DNA of 64,000 nt. It comes from Neisseria uirgultaei. GTDB lineage: Bacteria > Pseudomonadota > Gammaproteobacteria > Burkholderiales > Neisseriaceae. Position numbers and translations under genes: made by a program. Below the pieces are notes generated by a model that had not been told where the DNA came from, did no database searches, and worked only from the letters and a program-made list of their open reading frames with translations. The stretch is taken from assembly GCF_962719845.1 (NCBI RefSeq), contig NZ_CAUIYF010000001.1:62001-126000 (forward strand), in the 5' to 3' direction. Shown piece after piece: positions 1-7,645 of the stretch (the stretch's first letter is position 1; the number at the start of each line of letters is the position of its first letter).

Positions 1-411
1 CGCATAGACCGCACCTTTGCCGAACTGCCTGAATTGAATGTCGAATATAGGATGCTTTCCAACTATGGAGGAGCGTTGGATATCGGCTTTATCGCCCGAG
101 AAAACGAAAATCCTTCATACGGGGAAATCGGCGAACGCATCGAAGCTGCCAAAATGTTGAAAACCGGCGACAGCCTAGACATCATTGAAGACGGCGGCGG
201 CAATTACCTTTTCTGCGCCAACAATATACCGGTTGCCAAAACCGCCAAGAATTTTAAAGAAAAAATCCCCAAACATGCCCGTGCCGCCGTTGCCGCTGTC
301 GGTGTCTCCTATTTGAAAGATGTCGGCAAAAAATATCTCGAACAATATCGGGAAGACATTCCGGTATGGGCGGTCGTCATCCCCGTACTGATGATTCCTC
401 AGGAACCGTAA
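1..411 (+). CDS. C-terminal part of an unrecognised protein (5' end outside window)
   Basis: The reading frame is open from the first base of the window and ends at TAA 409-411, so only the last 136 codons are visible. An internal TTG at 34 and ATG at 49 are unlikely to be the true start. The visible part is soluble and mixed in charge (GYLKDVGKK-like lysine-rich stretch, then a hydrophobic tail VWAVVIPVLMIP). I see no motif that names a family and do not assign a function. It converges on the CopZ-like gene, with paired uptake sequences between them. Confidence 0.6.
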   Translation, partial: RIDRTFAELPELNVEYRMLSNYGGALDIGFIARENENPSYGEIGERIEAAKMLKTGDSLDIIEDGGGNYLFCANNIPVAKTAKNFKEKIPKHARAAVAAVGVSYLKDVGKKYLEQYREDIPVWAVVIPVLMIPQEP

Positions 412-426
412 ACCTTACCTAAAAAA

Positions 427-463
427 TGCCGTCTGAAGGCACGAAGCGGGCTTCAGACGGCAT
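427..463. terminator. Inverted DUS pair between convergent genes
   Basis: ATGCCGTCTGAA at 427-438 faces TTCAGACGGCAT at 452-463 across a 13-base loop, giving a 12-base stem. Paired uptake sequences after stop codons are a known neisserial terminator form. A third DUS (TTCAGACGGCAT) lies at 481-492. The site can serve the plus-strand gene ending at 411 and the minus-strand gene ending at 503. Confidence 0.75.
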
Positions 464-502
464 CGGGGAAACGCAAAGGCTTCAGACGGCATTTTTGCCG
501 CT

Positions 503-715
503 TTATTTCAACGCGGTATCATAGCCGCCATCTTCAACGGCTTCAATCAACGCCCCTGCATCGGTTTGCGCGGGGTCGTATGCAACGGTCGCACTTTTGT
601 TTTCAAGGCTGACTTCGACGCTAGCCACGCCTTTGACGCCTTCCAATATCCGGGTAACGCTTTTGACGCAGCCGCCGCAGCTCATGCCGCCGATGTCGAG
701 GATAAGGGTTTCCAT
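503..715 (-). CDS. CopZ-like heavy-metal-associated (HMA) metallochaperone
   Basis: A 70-residue protein that is a single HMA ferredoxin-like domain. The metal site GGMSCGGC places cysteines at residues 13 and 16 in the standard MxCxxC arrangement. Such proteins bind Cu(I) in the cytosol and pass it to P1B ATPases. A longer frame runs upstream, but ATG 715 is the start because GAAAGGAA sits just ahead of it and the domain begins at once. The likely partner, the CopA-type ATPase, is about 58 kb away in this window rather than adjacent. Family assignment is firm; copper specificity is inferred. Confidence 0.88.
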   Translation of the reverse strand: METLILDIGGMSCGGCVKSVTRILEGVKGVASVEVSLENKSATVAYDPAQTDAGALIEAVEDGGYDTALK

Positions 716-861
716 GGTTTTTCCTTTCGTTGGTACTGCATTCTGACGGGCGTTATTGTAAGTCGGGGCGTGAACTTGGGCAAACGCGGAAACGGTGCGG
801 CGGTTTGAAAAAATACGGACGCTTGCGCATAATGGCGGCAATTCCTATCAGGACAACAACA

Positions 862-2019
862 ATGAACGCTTCACACAAACCCTGGTTGAGCATCATTGCC
901 TTGGCAATCGGCGCATTTATTTTCAACACGACCGAATACATCCCCATCGCGCTTTTGAGCGACATCGGACGAAGCTTCGGCATGGCGGCGACCGAAACAG
1001 GCATAATGATTACGGTTTATGCGTGGATTGTCGCGCTGACTTCGCTGCCGCTGATGCTGCTGACGCGCCATATGGAAAGGCGCGGCCTGCTGCTGGTTCT
1101 GTTTGCGCTGTTTACCGTCAGCCACATCCTGTCATTTGCCGCATGGCGTTTTGAAATCCTGCTCGCAAGCCGCGTGGGGATTGCGCTGACGCACGCGGTG
1201 TTCTGGTCCATTACGGCTTCGCTGGCGGTACGCATCGCCCCTGTCGGAAAGGGAAATCAGGCATTGGGGCTGCTCAGTACGGGGACGGTAATGGCGATGG
1301 TGGCGGGGATTCCGCTCGGGCGTATGGTCGGACAATATTTGGGCTGGCAGGCGAGTTTTTTGCTGATTGGTTTGTGTGCGGCGGCGGTGATGGCCGTGCT
1401 TGCCAAAAGCCTGCCGCGCCTGCCGAGCGTGAATGCCGGTTCTTTAAGCAGCCTGCCCCTGCTTTTAAAACGGAAAAAACTGATGCTGCTGTATGCGGTA
1501 ACGGTGCTGGTCATTACGGCGCACTTTACCGCATACAGCTACATCGAGCCTTTCGTCATCCAAATCGGCGGCTTCTCCACGCGGCAGGTTACGGTGGTTT
1601 TGGGGCTGTACGGTCTGGCGGGTTTTGCCGCGTCTTACCTGTTCGGCAAATGGTTTGCCAAACATCCGCGCGCATTTTTGGCGGGCGCGGTATCGCTTAT
1701 CGCCCTGTCTTCGGGGCTTTTGCTGCCTTTGGCGCATTTTCCTGCCGCCATTTACGCGCTGGTGTTCGTATGGGGGACGGCGATTGTGGTCGTCAGCTTG
1801 GGGATGGTTTCCAAAGTTTTGGATTTCGCCTCCGATGCCGCAGACCTTGCCAACTCGATTTATTCGGGACTTTACAACGTCGGCATCGGCGGCGGCGCGC
1901 TGCTGGGGCATTGGGTAACGCAATATGCCGGCATTTCCCGTATCGGCATCGCCGGTATGTTTGCGGCGGCGGCAGGTTTGTGGGTCTGCCTGAATTTGAA
2001 CCGCCATATCCGAACCTGA
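862..2019 (+). CDS. MFS exporter, sugar-efflux/DHA1-like
   Basis: A 385-residue, 12-helix major facilitator protein of the inner membrane. It resembles the SotB/YdeA sugar-efflux and drug:H+ antiporter group, with the N-terminal phrase FNTTEYIPIALLSDI followed by regular hydrophobic helices and a conserved loop after helix 2 (LLTRHMERRGLL). The frame extends upstream to 730, but ATG 862 with AGGA upstream gives the normal family length and puts the first helix near the N-terminus. Substrate cannot be read from the sequence. It is monocistronic: a DUS terminator follows and the next operon has its own promoter. Confidence 0.82.
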   Translation: MNASHKPWLSIIALAIGAFIFNTTEYIPIALLSDIGRSFGMAATETGIMITVYAWIVALTSLPLMLLTRHMERRGLLLVLFALFTVSHILSFAAWRFEILLASRVGIALTHAVFWSITASLAVRIAPVGKGNQALGLLSTGTVMAMVAGIPLGRMVGQYLGWQASFLLIGLCAAAVMAVLAKSLPRLPSVNAGSLSSLPLLLKRKKLMLLYAVTVLVITAHFTAYSYIEPFVIQIGGFSTRQVTVVLGLYGLAGFAASYLFGKWFAKHPRAFLAGAVSLIALSSGLLLPLAHFPAAIYALVFVWGTAIVVVSLGMVSKVLDFASDAADLANSIYSGLYNVGIGGGALLGHWVTQYAGISRIGIAGMFAAAAGLWVCLNLNRHIRT

Positions 2020-2026
2020 CCGCGCG

Positions 2027-2063
2027 ATGCCGTCTGAAGCCCCTCCCGCCCTTCAGACGGCAT
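2027..2063. terminator. Inverted DUS pair after the MFS gene
   Basis: ATGCCGTCTGAA at 2027-2038 pairs with TTCAGACGGCAT at 2052-2063, and TTTT follows. It lies 7 bases after the MFS stop codon and separates that gene from the peptidoglycan acetylation operon. Confidence 0.7.
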
Positions 2064-2068
2064 TTTGA

Positions 2069-2097
2069 TTGAAGAAATATCCGCCCCTGCTTAAAAT
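2069..2097 (+). promoter_or_regulatory. Candidate sigma-70 promoter for patA-patB-ape1
   Basis: TTGAAG at 2069-2074 and TAAAAT at 2092-2097 are separated by 17 bases, the optimal spacing. The site sits directly after the upstream terminator and about 50 bases before the patA start. It was identified by eye only. Confidence 0.5.
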
Positions 2098-2148
2098 AAC
2101 GGGCTTTGCCGTGTTTTAACGCCTATTTTTTTGTTCCAAGGATGGTTT

Positions 2149-3585
2149 ATGCCGCTGCTGTCTGTCGAATTCGCACTGTTCTTTCTCGCCTTCCTGCCGA
2201 TTTACTGGGGCTGGGCGAAATACCCGTCCGTCCAAAACCTGCTGCTTCTGGCTGCCGGTATGGGCTGGCTCTACCATATCAGCCCCGTATTTGCGGCAAT
2301 CGTCGCCCTCTATTCCTCCTGCGTGTACCTTTTGGGCGAACTGCTCCGTTCCGAATGCGAAAATACGCGCCGTTTCTGGCTGGGGTGCGGCGTTGCCGTC
2401 TCGCTGACCGTCTTGGGATTTTTCAAATATTTCGATTTTTTCCGGCCGCTGATTGCCCAATATGCTGGAAAAGGCGGCGCAATCGACATCCTGATGCCGC
2501 TGGGGCTTTCGTATTACACCTTCCAGTCGATTGCCTATCTGGTTTACTGCTTCCGTGCGCCGCACGCCGCGCGTTTCGGGTGGCACGAGCTGCTGCTGCA
2601 CCTGAGTTTCTTTCCCACCGTTACCTCCGGCCCGATTATCCGCGCCGCCGTATTCAAAAGCGCGGACGGCGAACAGGCGGGCGCACTGGCGCAAATCCGC
2701 ACCCGCCATCCGCGTTCGCCCGTCCGCCCCGCACTCGCCGTTTCCCTGATTTTGCTGGGTATTGCCAAAAAATGGTGGCTGGCGGGGATGCTGGCGGAAA
2801 ACTGGGTGTCGCCCGTATTTGAAAATCCCGCCCAATTCGACGGCTGGGGCGTATTGGGCGGCGTGTACGGCTATACCTTCCAACTCTTCCTGGACTTTTC
2901 CGGATATTCCGATTTGGTTATCGGCATGGCGATGCTGCTGGGCTTCCGACTGCCCAAAAACTTCTCCGCACCGCTTCGTGCTTTAAACATCCGCGCATTT
3001 TGGGACAAATGGCACATCAGCCTTTCCACCTGGATACGCGACTACATCTACATCCCCTTGGGCGGCAGCAAAAAAGGCTTTTTACGGACACAGCTCAACC
3101 TGATGGCGGCAATGGTGCTCTCAGGCATCTGGCACGGCTACGGCTGGAACTTCCTCATTTGGGGCGCGCTGCACGGCACGGCACTGGTGCTGCTCAACAC
3201 GGGCGACCGCTATTTCGGACGCGACGCGCTATGCCGTCTGAAATACTTCGCGCCGCTCTCATGGCTCATTACCTTCCATTTCGTCTGCCTTAGCTTTGTC
3301 GTCTTCAATACCGCAAATCCCGACGATGCAGGCGCAGTTTTCAGTGCCCTCTTTGCCAATGCCAACGGCTGGAATGCGCCGCAACAGGCAAACATGCTGT
3401 TGCTTGCCTCGTTTGCATCCGTGATGCTGCTCTACCCTTACCTGCAACGCGCTTTCGACGGCGCGGTCAAAGGTTTGGAAAAAATCCCGATGTGGCTGTG
3501 GTTTATCCCCGTTTCCGCCGTCCTGCTGCTGATTATCGTCCTCGCCCCCTCGGGGATACCCGGCTTTATTTATGCCAATTTTTAA
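2149..3585 (+). CDS. patA: PatA/PacA, MBOAT-family peptidoglycan O-acetylation membrane protein
   Basis: A 478-residue polytopic membrane-bound O-acyltransferase. Together with PatB it moves acetyl groups from the cytoplasm to MurNAc C6-OH in periplasmic peptidoglycan, giving lysozyme resistance. The MBOAT hallmark is visible as WDKWHISLSTWIRDYIYIPL followed by GIWHGYGWNFLIWG, whose histidine is residue 329. A TTG at 2131 is in frame, but ATG 2149 is preferred because AAGGA at 2138-2142 is six bases upstream. The stop lies only 10 bases before the patB start, so the two are translationally linked. Confidence 0.9.
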   Translation: MPLLSVEFALFFLAFLPIYWGWAKYPSVQNLLLLAAGMGWLYHISPVFAAIVALYSSCVYLLGELLRSECENTRRFWLGCGVAVSLTVLGFFKYFDFFRPLIAQYAGKGGAIDILMPLGLSYYTFQSIAYLVYCFRAPHAARFGWHELLLHLSFFPTVTSGPIIRAAVFKSADGEQAGALAQIRTRHPRSPVRPALAVSLILLGIAKKWWLAGMLAENWVSPVFENPAQFDGWGVLGGVYGYTFQLFLDFSGYSDLVIGMAMLLGFRLPKNFSAPLRALNIRAFWDKWHISLSTWIRDYIYIPLGGSKKGFLRTQLNLMAAMVLSGIWHGYGWNFLIWGALHGTALVLLNTGDRYFGRDALCRLKYFAPLSWLITFHFVCLSFVVFNTANPDDAGAVFSALFANANGWNAPQQANMLLLASFASVMLLYPYLQRAFDGAVKGLEKIPMWLWFIPVSAVLLLIIVLAPSGIPGFIYANF

Positions 3586-3595
3586 GGGTTTGGAC

Positions 3596-4564
3596 ATGAA
3601 AAACTTTCTTTCCCTTTTCGCCTCCATACTGATGTCTGCCCTGATTGCCGTGTGGTTCAGCCAAAACCCCATCAACGCCTACTGGCAGCAGACCTACCAC
3701 CGCAACAGCCCGCTCGAACCGCTTGCCGCCTACGGATGGTGGCGGAGCGGTGCGGCGTTGCAAGAAAACGCCTACGCCCTTTCAGACGGCATCAAAGCCT
3801 TCCTGTCCGGCGAAACGCCGCCGACGGCTCAAGACGGCGGTTCGGCAGATATGCCGTCTGAAGCCGCCGCATCCGAAGCCGTCCCTCAAACCGGTGAAAC
3901 AGAATGGAAACAAGACACCGAAGCCGCCGCCGTCCGCAGCGGCGACAAAGTCTTTTTCGCCGGCGACTCGCTGATGCAGGGCGTTGCCCCCTTCGTGCAA
4001 AAAAGCCTGAAACAGCAATACGGCATCGAATCCGTCAACCTCAGCAAACAAAGCACGGGGCTGTCCTACCCCTCATTCTTCGACTGGCCGAAAACGATTG
4101 AAGAAACCCTGCAAAAACATCCCGAAATCAGCGTACTCGCCGTCTTCCTCGGACCGAACGACCCGTGGGATTTCCCCGTCGGCAAACGCTATCTCAAATT
4201 CGCTTCCGACGAATGGGCGCAAGAATACCTGAAACGTGTCGACCGCATCCTTGAAGCCGCACACACGCACCGCGTCCAAGTCGTCTGGCTCGGCATCCCC
4301 TACATGAAAAAAGCCAAGCTCGACGGACAGATGCGCTACCTAGACAAACTGCTTTCGGAACATTTGAAAGGCAAAATCATCCTGATTCCCACCACGCACA
4401 CCCTGAGCGGCGGGAAAGACCGCTACACCGACTCCGTCAACGTCAACGGCAAACCCGTCCGCTACCGCAGCAAGGACGGCATACACTTTACCGCCGAAGG
4501 ACAAAAACTGCTGGCGGAAAAAATAATGGAAAAACTCACTTTTACACCAGGCAGACAACCATGA
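3596..4564 (+). CDS. patB: PatB, SGNH-fold peptidoglycan O-acetyltransferase
   Basis: A 322-residue periplasmic protein with an uncleaved-looking N-terminal hydrophobic anchor (residues about 3-20). SGNH motifs are present: GDSLMQG with Ser125, GPNDPW, and DGIH with Asp294/His297. PatB takes acetyl from PatA and esterifies peptidoglycan MurNAc. The start ATG 3596 is chosen over an upstream frame because TAAGGG precedes it and the signal anchor follows. Two uptake-sequence cores lie inside the coding region (3781-3790 and 3853-3862) in a low-complexity, alanine-rich linker. It overlaps ape1 by ATGA. Confidence 0.9.
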   Translation: MKNFLSLFASILMSALIAVWFSQNPINAYWQQTYHRNSPLEPLAAYGWWRSGAALQENAYALSDGIKAFLSGETPPTAQDGGSADMPSEAAASEAVPQTGETEWKQDTEAAAVRSGDKVFFAGDSLMQGVAPFVQKSLKQQYGIESVNLSKQSTGLSYPSFFDWPKTIEETLQKHPEISVLAVFLGPNDPWDFPVGKRYLKFASDEWAQEYLKRVDRILEAAHTHRVQVVWLGIPYMKKAKLDGQMRYLDKLLSEHLKGKIILIPTTHTLSGGKDRYTDSVNVNGKPVRYRSKDGIHFTAEGQKLLAEKIMEKLTFTPGRQP

Positions 4565-5754
4565 ACCTCAGACACTTCATCACATTTTCCGCCCTGTTCG
4601 CCGCAACCGAGGCAAACGCCCTGCCCGTCGCCTCCGTCAGCCTCGACACTGTTACCGTTTCCCCGTCCGCCCCCTACACCGATACAAACGGGCTCTTGAC
4701 CGACTACGGCAACGCCGCCGCCTCGCCTTGGATGAAAAAACTCCAATCCGTCGCACAAGGCAGTGGCGAGACTTTCCGCATCCTGCAAATCGGCGACTCG
4801 CATACCGCCGGCGACTTCTTTACCGACAGCCTGCGCAAACGCCTGCAAAAAACTTGGGGCGACGGCGGCATAGGCTGGGTTTACCCCGCCAACGTCAAAG
4901 GACAGCGTATGGCGGCCGTCCGCTATAACGGCAACTGGCAAAGCCTCACCAGCAGGAACAACACCGGAGACTTCCCGCTCGGCGGCATCCTCGCCCACAC
5001 CGGCAGCGGCGGCAGCATGACCCTGACCTCATCTGACGGCAAGACCGGCAAGCAGCGCGTTTCCCTGTTTGCCAAACCCCTGCTTGCCGAACAAACCCTG
5101 ACCGTCAACGGCAACACCGTCTCCGCCAACGGCGGCGGCTGGCAGGTACTGGATACGGGCGCGGCACTGCCCCTGACCATACACACCGAAATGCCGTGGG
5201 ACATCGGCTTCATCAACATCGAAAATCCCGCCGGCGGCATTACCGTTTCCGCGATGGGCATCAACGGCGCACAATTAACCCAGTGGTCGAAATGGCGTGC
5301 CGACCGTATGAACGACCTTGCCCAAACCGGCGCCGATTTGGTTATCCTTTCCTACGGCACCAACGAAGCCTTCAACAACAACATCGACATTACCGACACC
5401 GAACAAAAATGGCTGGATACCGTCCGCCAAATCCGCGACAGCCTGCCTGCCGCCGGCATCCTCATCATCGGCGCGCCCGAATCTCTGAAAAACACGCTCG
5501 GCGTATGCGGCACACGCCCCGTCCGCCTGATCGAAGTCCAACAGATGCAGCGGCGCATCGCCCGTCAGGGGCAGACGATGTTCTGGTCTTGGCAAAACGC
5601 GATGGGCGGCGTTTGCAGCATGAAAAACTGGCTCAACCACGGATGGGCCGCCAAAGACGGCGTACACTTTTCCGCCAAAGGCTACCGGCGCGCGGCGGAA
5701 ATGCTCGCCGACAGCCTCGAAGAACTCGTCCGCTCCGCCGCAATCAGGCAATAA
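4561..5754 (+). CDS. ape1: Ape1, peptidoglycan O-acetylesterase
   Basis: A 397-residue exported SGNH/CE3 esterase that removes acetyl from MurNAc so lytic transglycosylases can act. The signal peptide ends near ATEANA (residue 20). The catalytic triad is visible as Ser80 in QIGDSHTAG and Asp366/His369 in KDGVHFS; these numbers agree with the published meningococcal Ape1 triad as I recall it. GTNEAFNNN is the block III Asn motif. A non-catalytic beta domain is inserted around residues 120-230. ATG overlaps the patB stop (ATGA at 4561-4564), so acetylation and de-acetylation enzymes are made from one mRNA. Confidence 0.93.
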   Translation: MNLRHFITFSALFAATEANALPVASVSLDTVTVSPSAPYTDTNGLLTDYGNAAASPWMKKLQSVAQGSGETFRILQIGDSHTAGDFFTDSLRKRLQKTWGDGGIGWVYPANVKGQRMAAVRYNGNWQSLTSRNNTGDFPLGGILAHTGSGGSMTLTSSDGKTGKQRVSLFAKPLLAEQTLTVNGNTVSANGGGWQVLDTGAALPLTIHTEMPWDIGFINIENPAGGITVSAMGINGAQLTQWSKWRADRMNDLAQTGADLVILSYGTNEAFNNNIDITDTEQKWLDTVRQIRDSLPAAGILIIGAPESLKNTLGVCGTRPVRLIEVQQMQRRIARQGQTMFWSWQNAMGGVCSMKNWLNHGWAAKDGVHFSAKGYRRAAEMLADSLEELVRSAAIRQ

Positions 5755-5791
5755 TCGGACAGGGTTCGGACGGTATTTCCACAACAGGGGG

Positions 5792-5834
5792 ATGCCGTCT
5801 GAAACGCATACCTTCATATTGCTTCAGACGGCAT
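5792..5834. terminator. Inverted DUS pair after ape1
   Basis: ATGCCGTCTGAA at 5792-5803 and TTCAGACGGCAT at 5823-5834 form a 12-base stem and likely end the patA-patB-ape1 transcript. Confidence 0.6.
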
Positions 5835-5898
5835 TCAGGTCAGACATAGGAAGGACGGGGGCGAACCTCCGGCATACGGCGCAAAGGCGGCGTTTGAT

Positions 5899-5952
5899 AT
5901 GCCGTCTGAAGGCAAAGATGATAAACTGCCGCCTTCCGTTTTCAGACGGCAT
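5899..5952. repeat. Second inverted DUS pair upstream of the acyl-CoA synthetase gene
   Basis: ATGCCGTCTGAA at 5899-5910 and TTCAGACGGCAT at 5941-5952 are separated by 30 bases. Together with the pair at 5792-5834 this gives four uptake sequences in 160 bases. Confidence 0.7.
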
Positions 5953-6002
5953 ATTGTTTTCAAATGAGGGCGTTCTCCGTCCGCAACCATAAAGGAAGTT
6001 TC

Positions 6003-7556
6003 ATGAACCGGACTTATGCCAATTTCTACGAAATGCTGACCGCCGCCTGCCGCAAAAACGGCAACGGCACGGCAGTGTTCGACGGCAAGGAAAAAACCGC
6101 CTACCGCGCGCTCAAGCAGGAAGCCGAAGCCGTCGCGGCGTATCTGCAAAATATCGGCGTGAAGTTCGGCGACACAGTCGCGCTGGCGGTTTCCAATTCC
6201 ACAGAATTTATTACCGCCTATTTCGCCGTCTCCGCCATCGGCGCGGTCGCCGTACCGATGAACACATTTTTGAAAAACAGCGAATACGCGTATATCCTGA
6301 ACGACTGCAAGGCGCGCTTCCTGTTCGCCTCGGCCGGCCTGTCCAAAGAATTAGCGGGCTTGAAGGCGCAAACGCCCGTCGAAAAAATCATTTGGACGGG
6401 ACAAAGCCGGCCGGCCGGCGAAACGGCGGAAGGCGATGCCTTTTTTGAAGACGTGCGCCGCTTCCCCGAAAAACCCGACTTGGGCCGCCAACCCCGGATA
6501 AATGATTTGGCACATATCATCTATACCTCCGGCACGACGGGGCATCCCAAAGGCGCGCTAATCAGCTACGCCAACCTGTTCGCCAACCTGAACGGCATCG
6601 AACGCATCTTTAAAATCTCCAAGCGCGACCGCTTTATCGTTTTCCTGCCGATGTTCCACAGCTTCACGCTGACGGCTATGGTGCTGCTGCCGATTTATAT
6701 GGCGTGTTCGATTATTTTGGTCAAATCCGTTTTCCCGTTTTCCAACGTTTTGAAACAGGCACTGCTCAAACGCGCGACCGTGTTTTTGGGCGTACCCGCG
6801 ATTTACACCGCGATGAGCAAGGCGAAAATCCCTTGGTATTTCAGATGGTTCAACCGCATCCGCCTGTTTATCAGCGGCGGCGCGCCTTTGGCGGAACAAA
6901 CCATCCTCGATTTCAAAGCCAAGTTCCCCCGCGCCAAATTGCTGGAAGGATACGGACTGAGCGAAGCCTCGCCCGTCGTCGCCGTCAATACGCCCGAGAG
7001 GCAAAAAGCCCGCAGCGTCGGCATCCCCCTTCCCGGTTTGGAAGTCAAAGCCGTCGATGAAGAACTGGTCGAAGTGCCGCGCGGCGAAGTGGGCGAACTG
7101 ATTGTCAGGGGCGGTTCGGTGATGCGGGGCTACCTCAATATGCCTGCCGCCACCGATGAAACCATCGTCAACGGCTGGTTGAAAACGGGCGATTTCGTTA
7201 CCATAGACGAGGACGGCTTCATCTTTATCGTCGACCGCAAAAAAGATTTGATTATTTCCAAAGGTCAAAATGTCTATCCGCGCGAGATCGAAGAAGAAAT
7301 CTACAAACTCGATGCCGTCGAAGCCGCCGCCGTCATCGGCGTGAAAGACCGTTATGCCGACGAGGAAATCGTCGCCTTCGTCCAATTGAAGGAAGGTATG
7401 AATCTGGGCGAGGACGAAATCCGCCGCCACCTGCGTACCGTGCTGGCAAATTTCAAAATCCCCAAACAGATCCACTTTAAAGACGCGCTGCCGCGCAACG
7501 CTACGGGCAAAGTATTGAAACGGGTGCTGAAGGAGCAGTTTGAAGGAAACAAATGA
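6003..7556 (+). CDS. fadD: Long-chain fatty acyl-CoA (or acyl-ACP) synthetase, AMP-binding family
   Basis: A 517-residue adenylate-forming enzyme that activates a fatty acid through an acyl-AMP. Motifs in order are IIYTSGTTGHPKGA (phosphate loop), YGLSEASP, GWLKTGDFVTIDEDGF, DRKKDLIISKGQNVYPREIE (hinge), and C-terminal PRNATGK with the catalytic lysine. ATG 6003 is chosen because AAAGGAAG precedes it. Neisseria is reported to have an acyl-ACP synthetase for exogenous fatty acids; I cannot tell from sequence whether this gene makes that enzyme or a CoA ligase. The other lipid-catabolism-like gene in the window is the acyl-CoA dehydrogenase at 13.3-14.8 kb. Confidence 0.85.
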   Translation: MNRTYANFYEMLTAACRKNGNGTAVFDGKEKTAYRALKQEAEAVAAYLQNIGVKFGDTVALAVSNSTEFITAYFAVSAIGAVAVPMNTFLKNSEYAYILNDCKARFLFASAGLSKELAGLKAQTPVEKIIWTGQSRPAGETAEGDAFFEDVRRFPEKPDLGRQPRINDLAHIIYTSGTTGHPKGALISYANLFANLNGIERIFKISKRDRFIVFLPMFHSFTLTAMVLLPIYMACSIILVKSVFPFSNVLKQALLKRATVFLGVPAIYTAMSKAKIPWYFRWFNRIRLFISGGAPLAEQTILDFKAKFPRAKLLEGYGLSEASPVVAVNTPERQKARSVGIPLPGLEVKAVDEELVEVPRGEVGELIVRGGSVMRGYLNMPAATDETIVNGWLKTGDFVTIDEDGFIFIVDRKKDLIISKGQNVYPREIEEEIYKLDAVEAAAVIGVKDRYADEEIVAFVQLKEGMNLGEDEIRRHLRTVLANFKIPKQIHFKDALPRNATGKVLKRVLKEQFEGNK

Positions 7557-7586
7557 ACGCCGTGCCGTCTGAAGCCACGTCCGGCA

Positions 7587-7622
7587 AAAAAATGCGGTGA
7601 ATCTGATTCACCGCATTTTTTT
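7587..7622. terminator. Bidirectional intrinsic terminator between fadD and betT
   Basis: AATGCGGTGAATC and GATTCACCGCATT (7591-7617) form a near-perfect 13-base stem, flanked by A7 on the left and T7 on the right. It therefore works for both convergent genes. It differs from the usual DUS hairpin, and an uptake core GCCGTCTGAA lies just upstream at 7564-7573. Confidence 0.85.
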
Positions 7623-7645
7623 GGCAAACGCCGGAGAAAAGGCAT

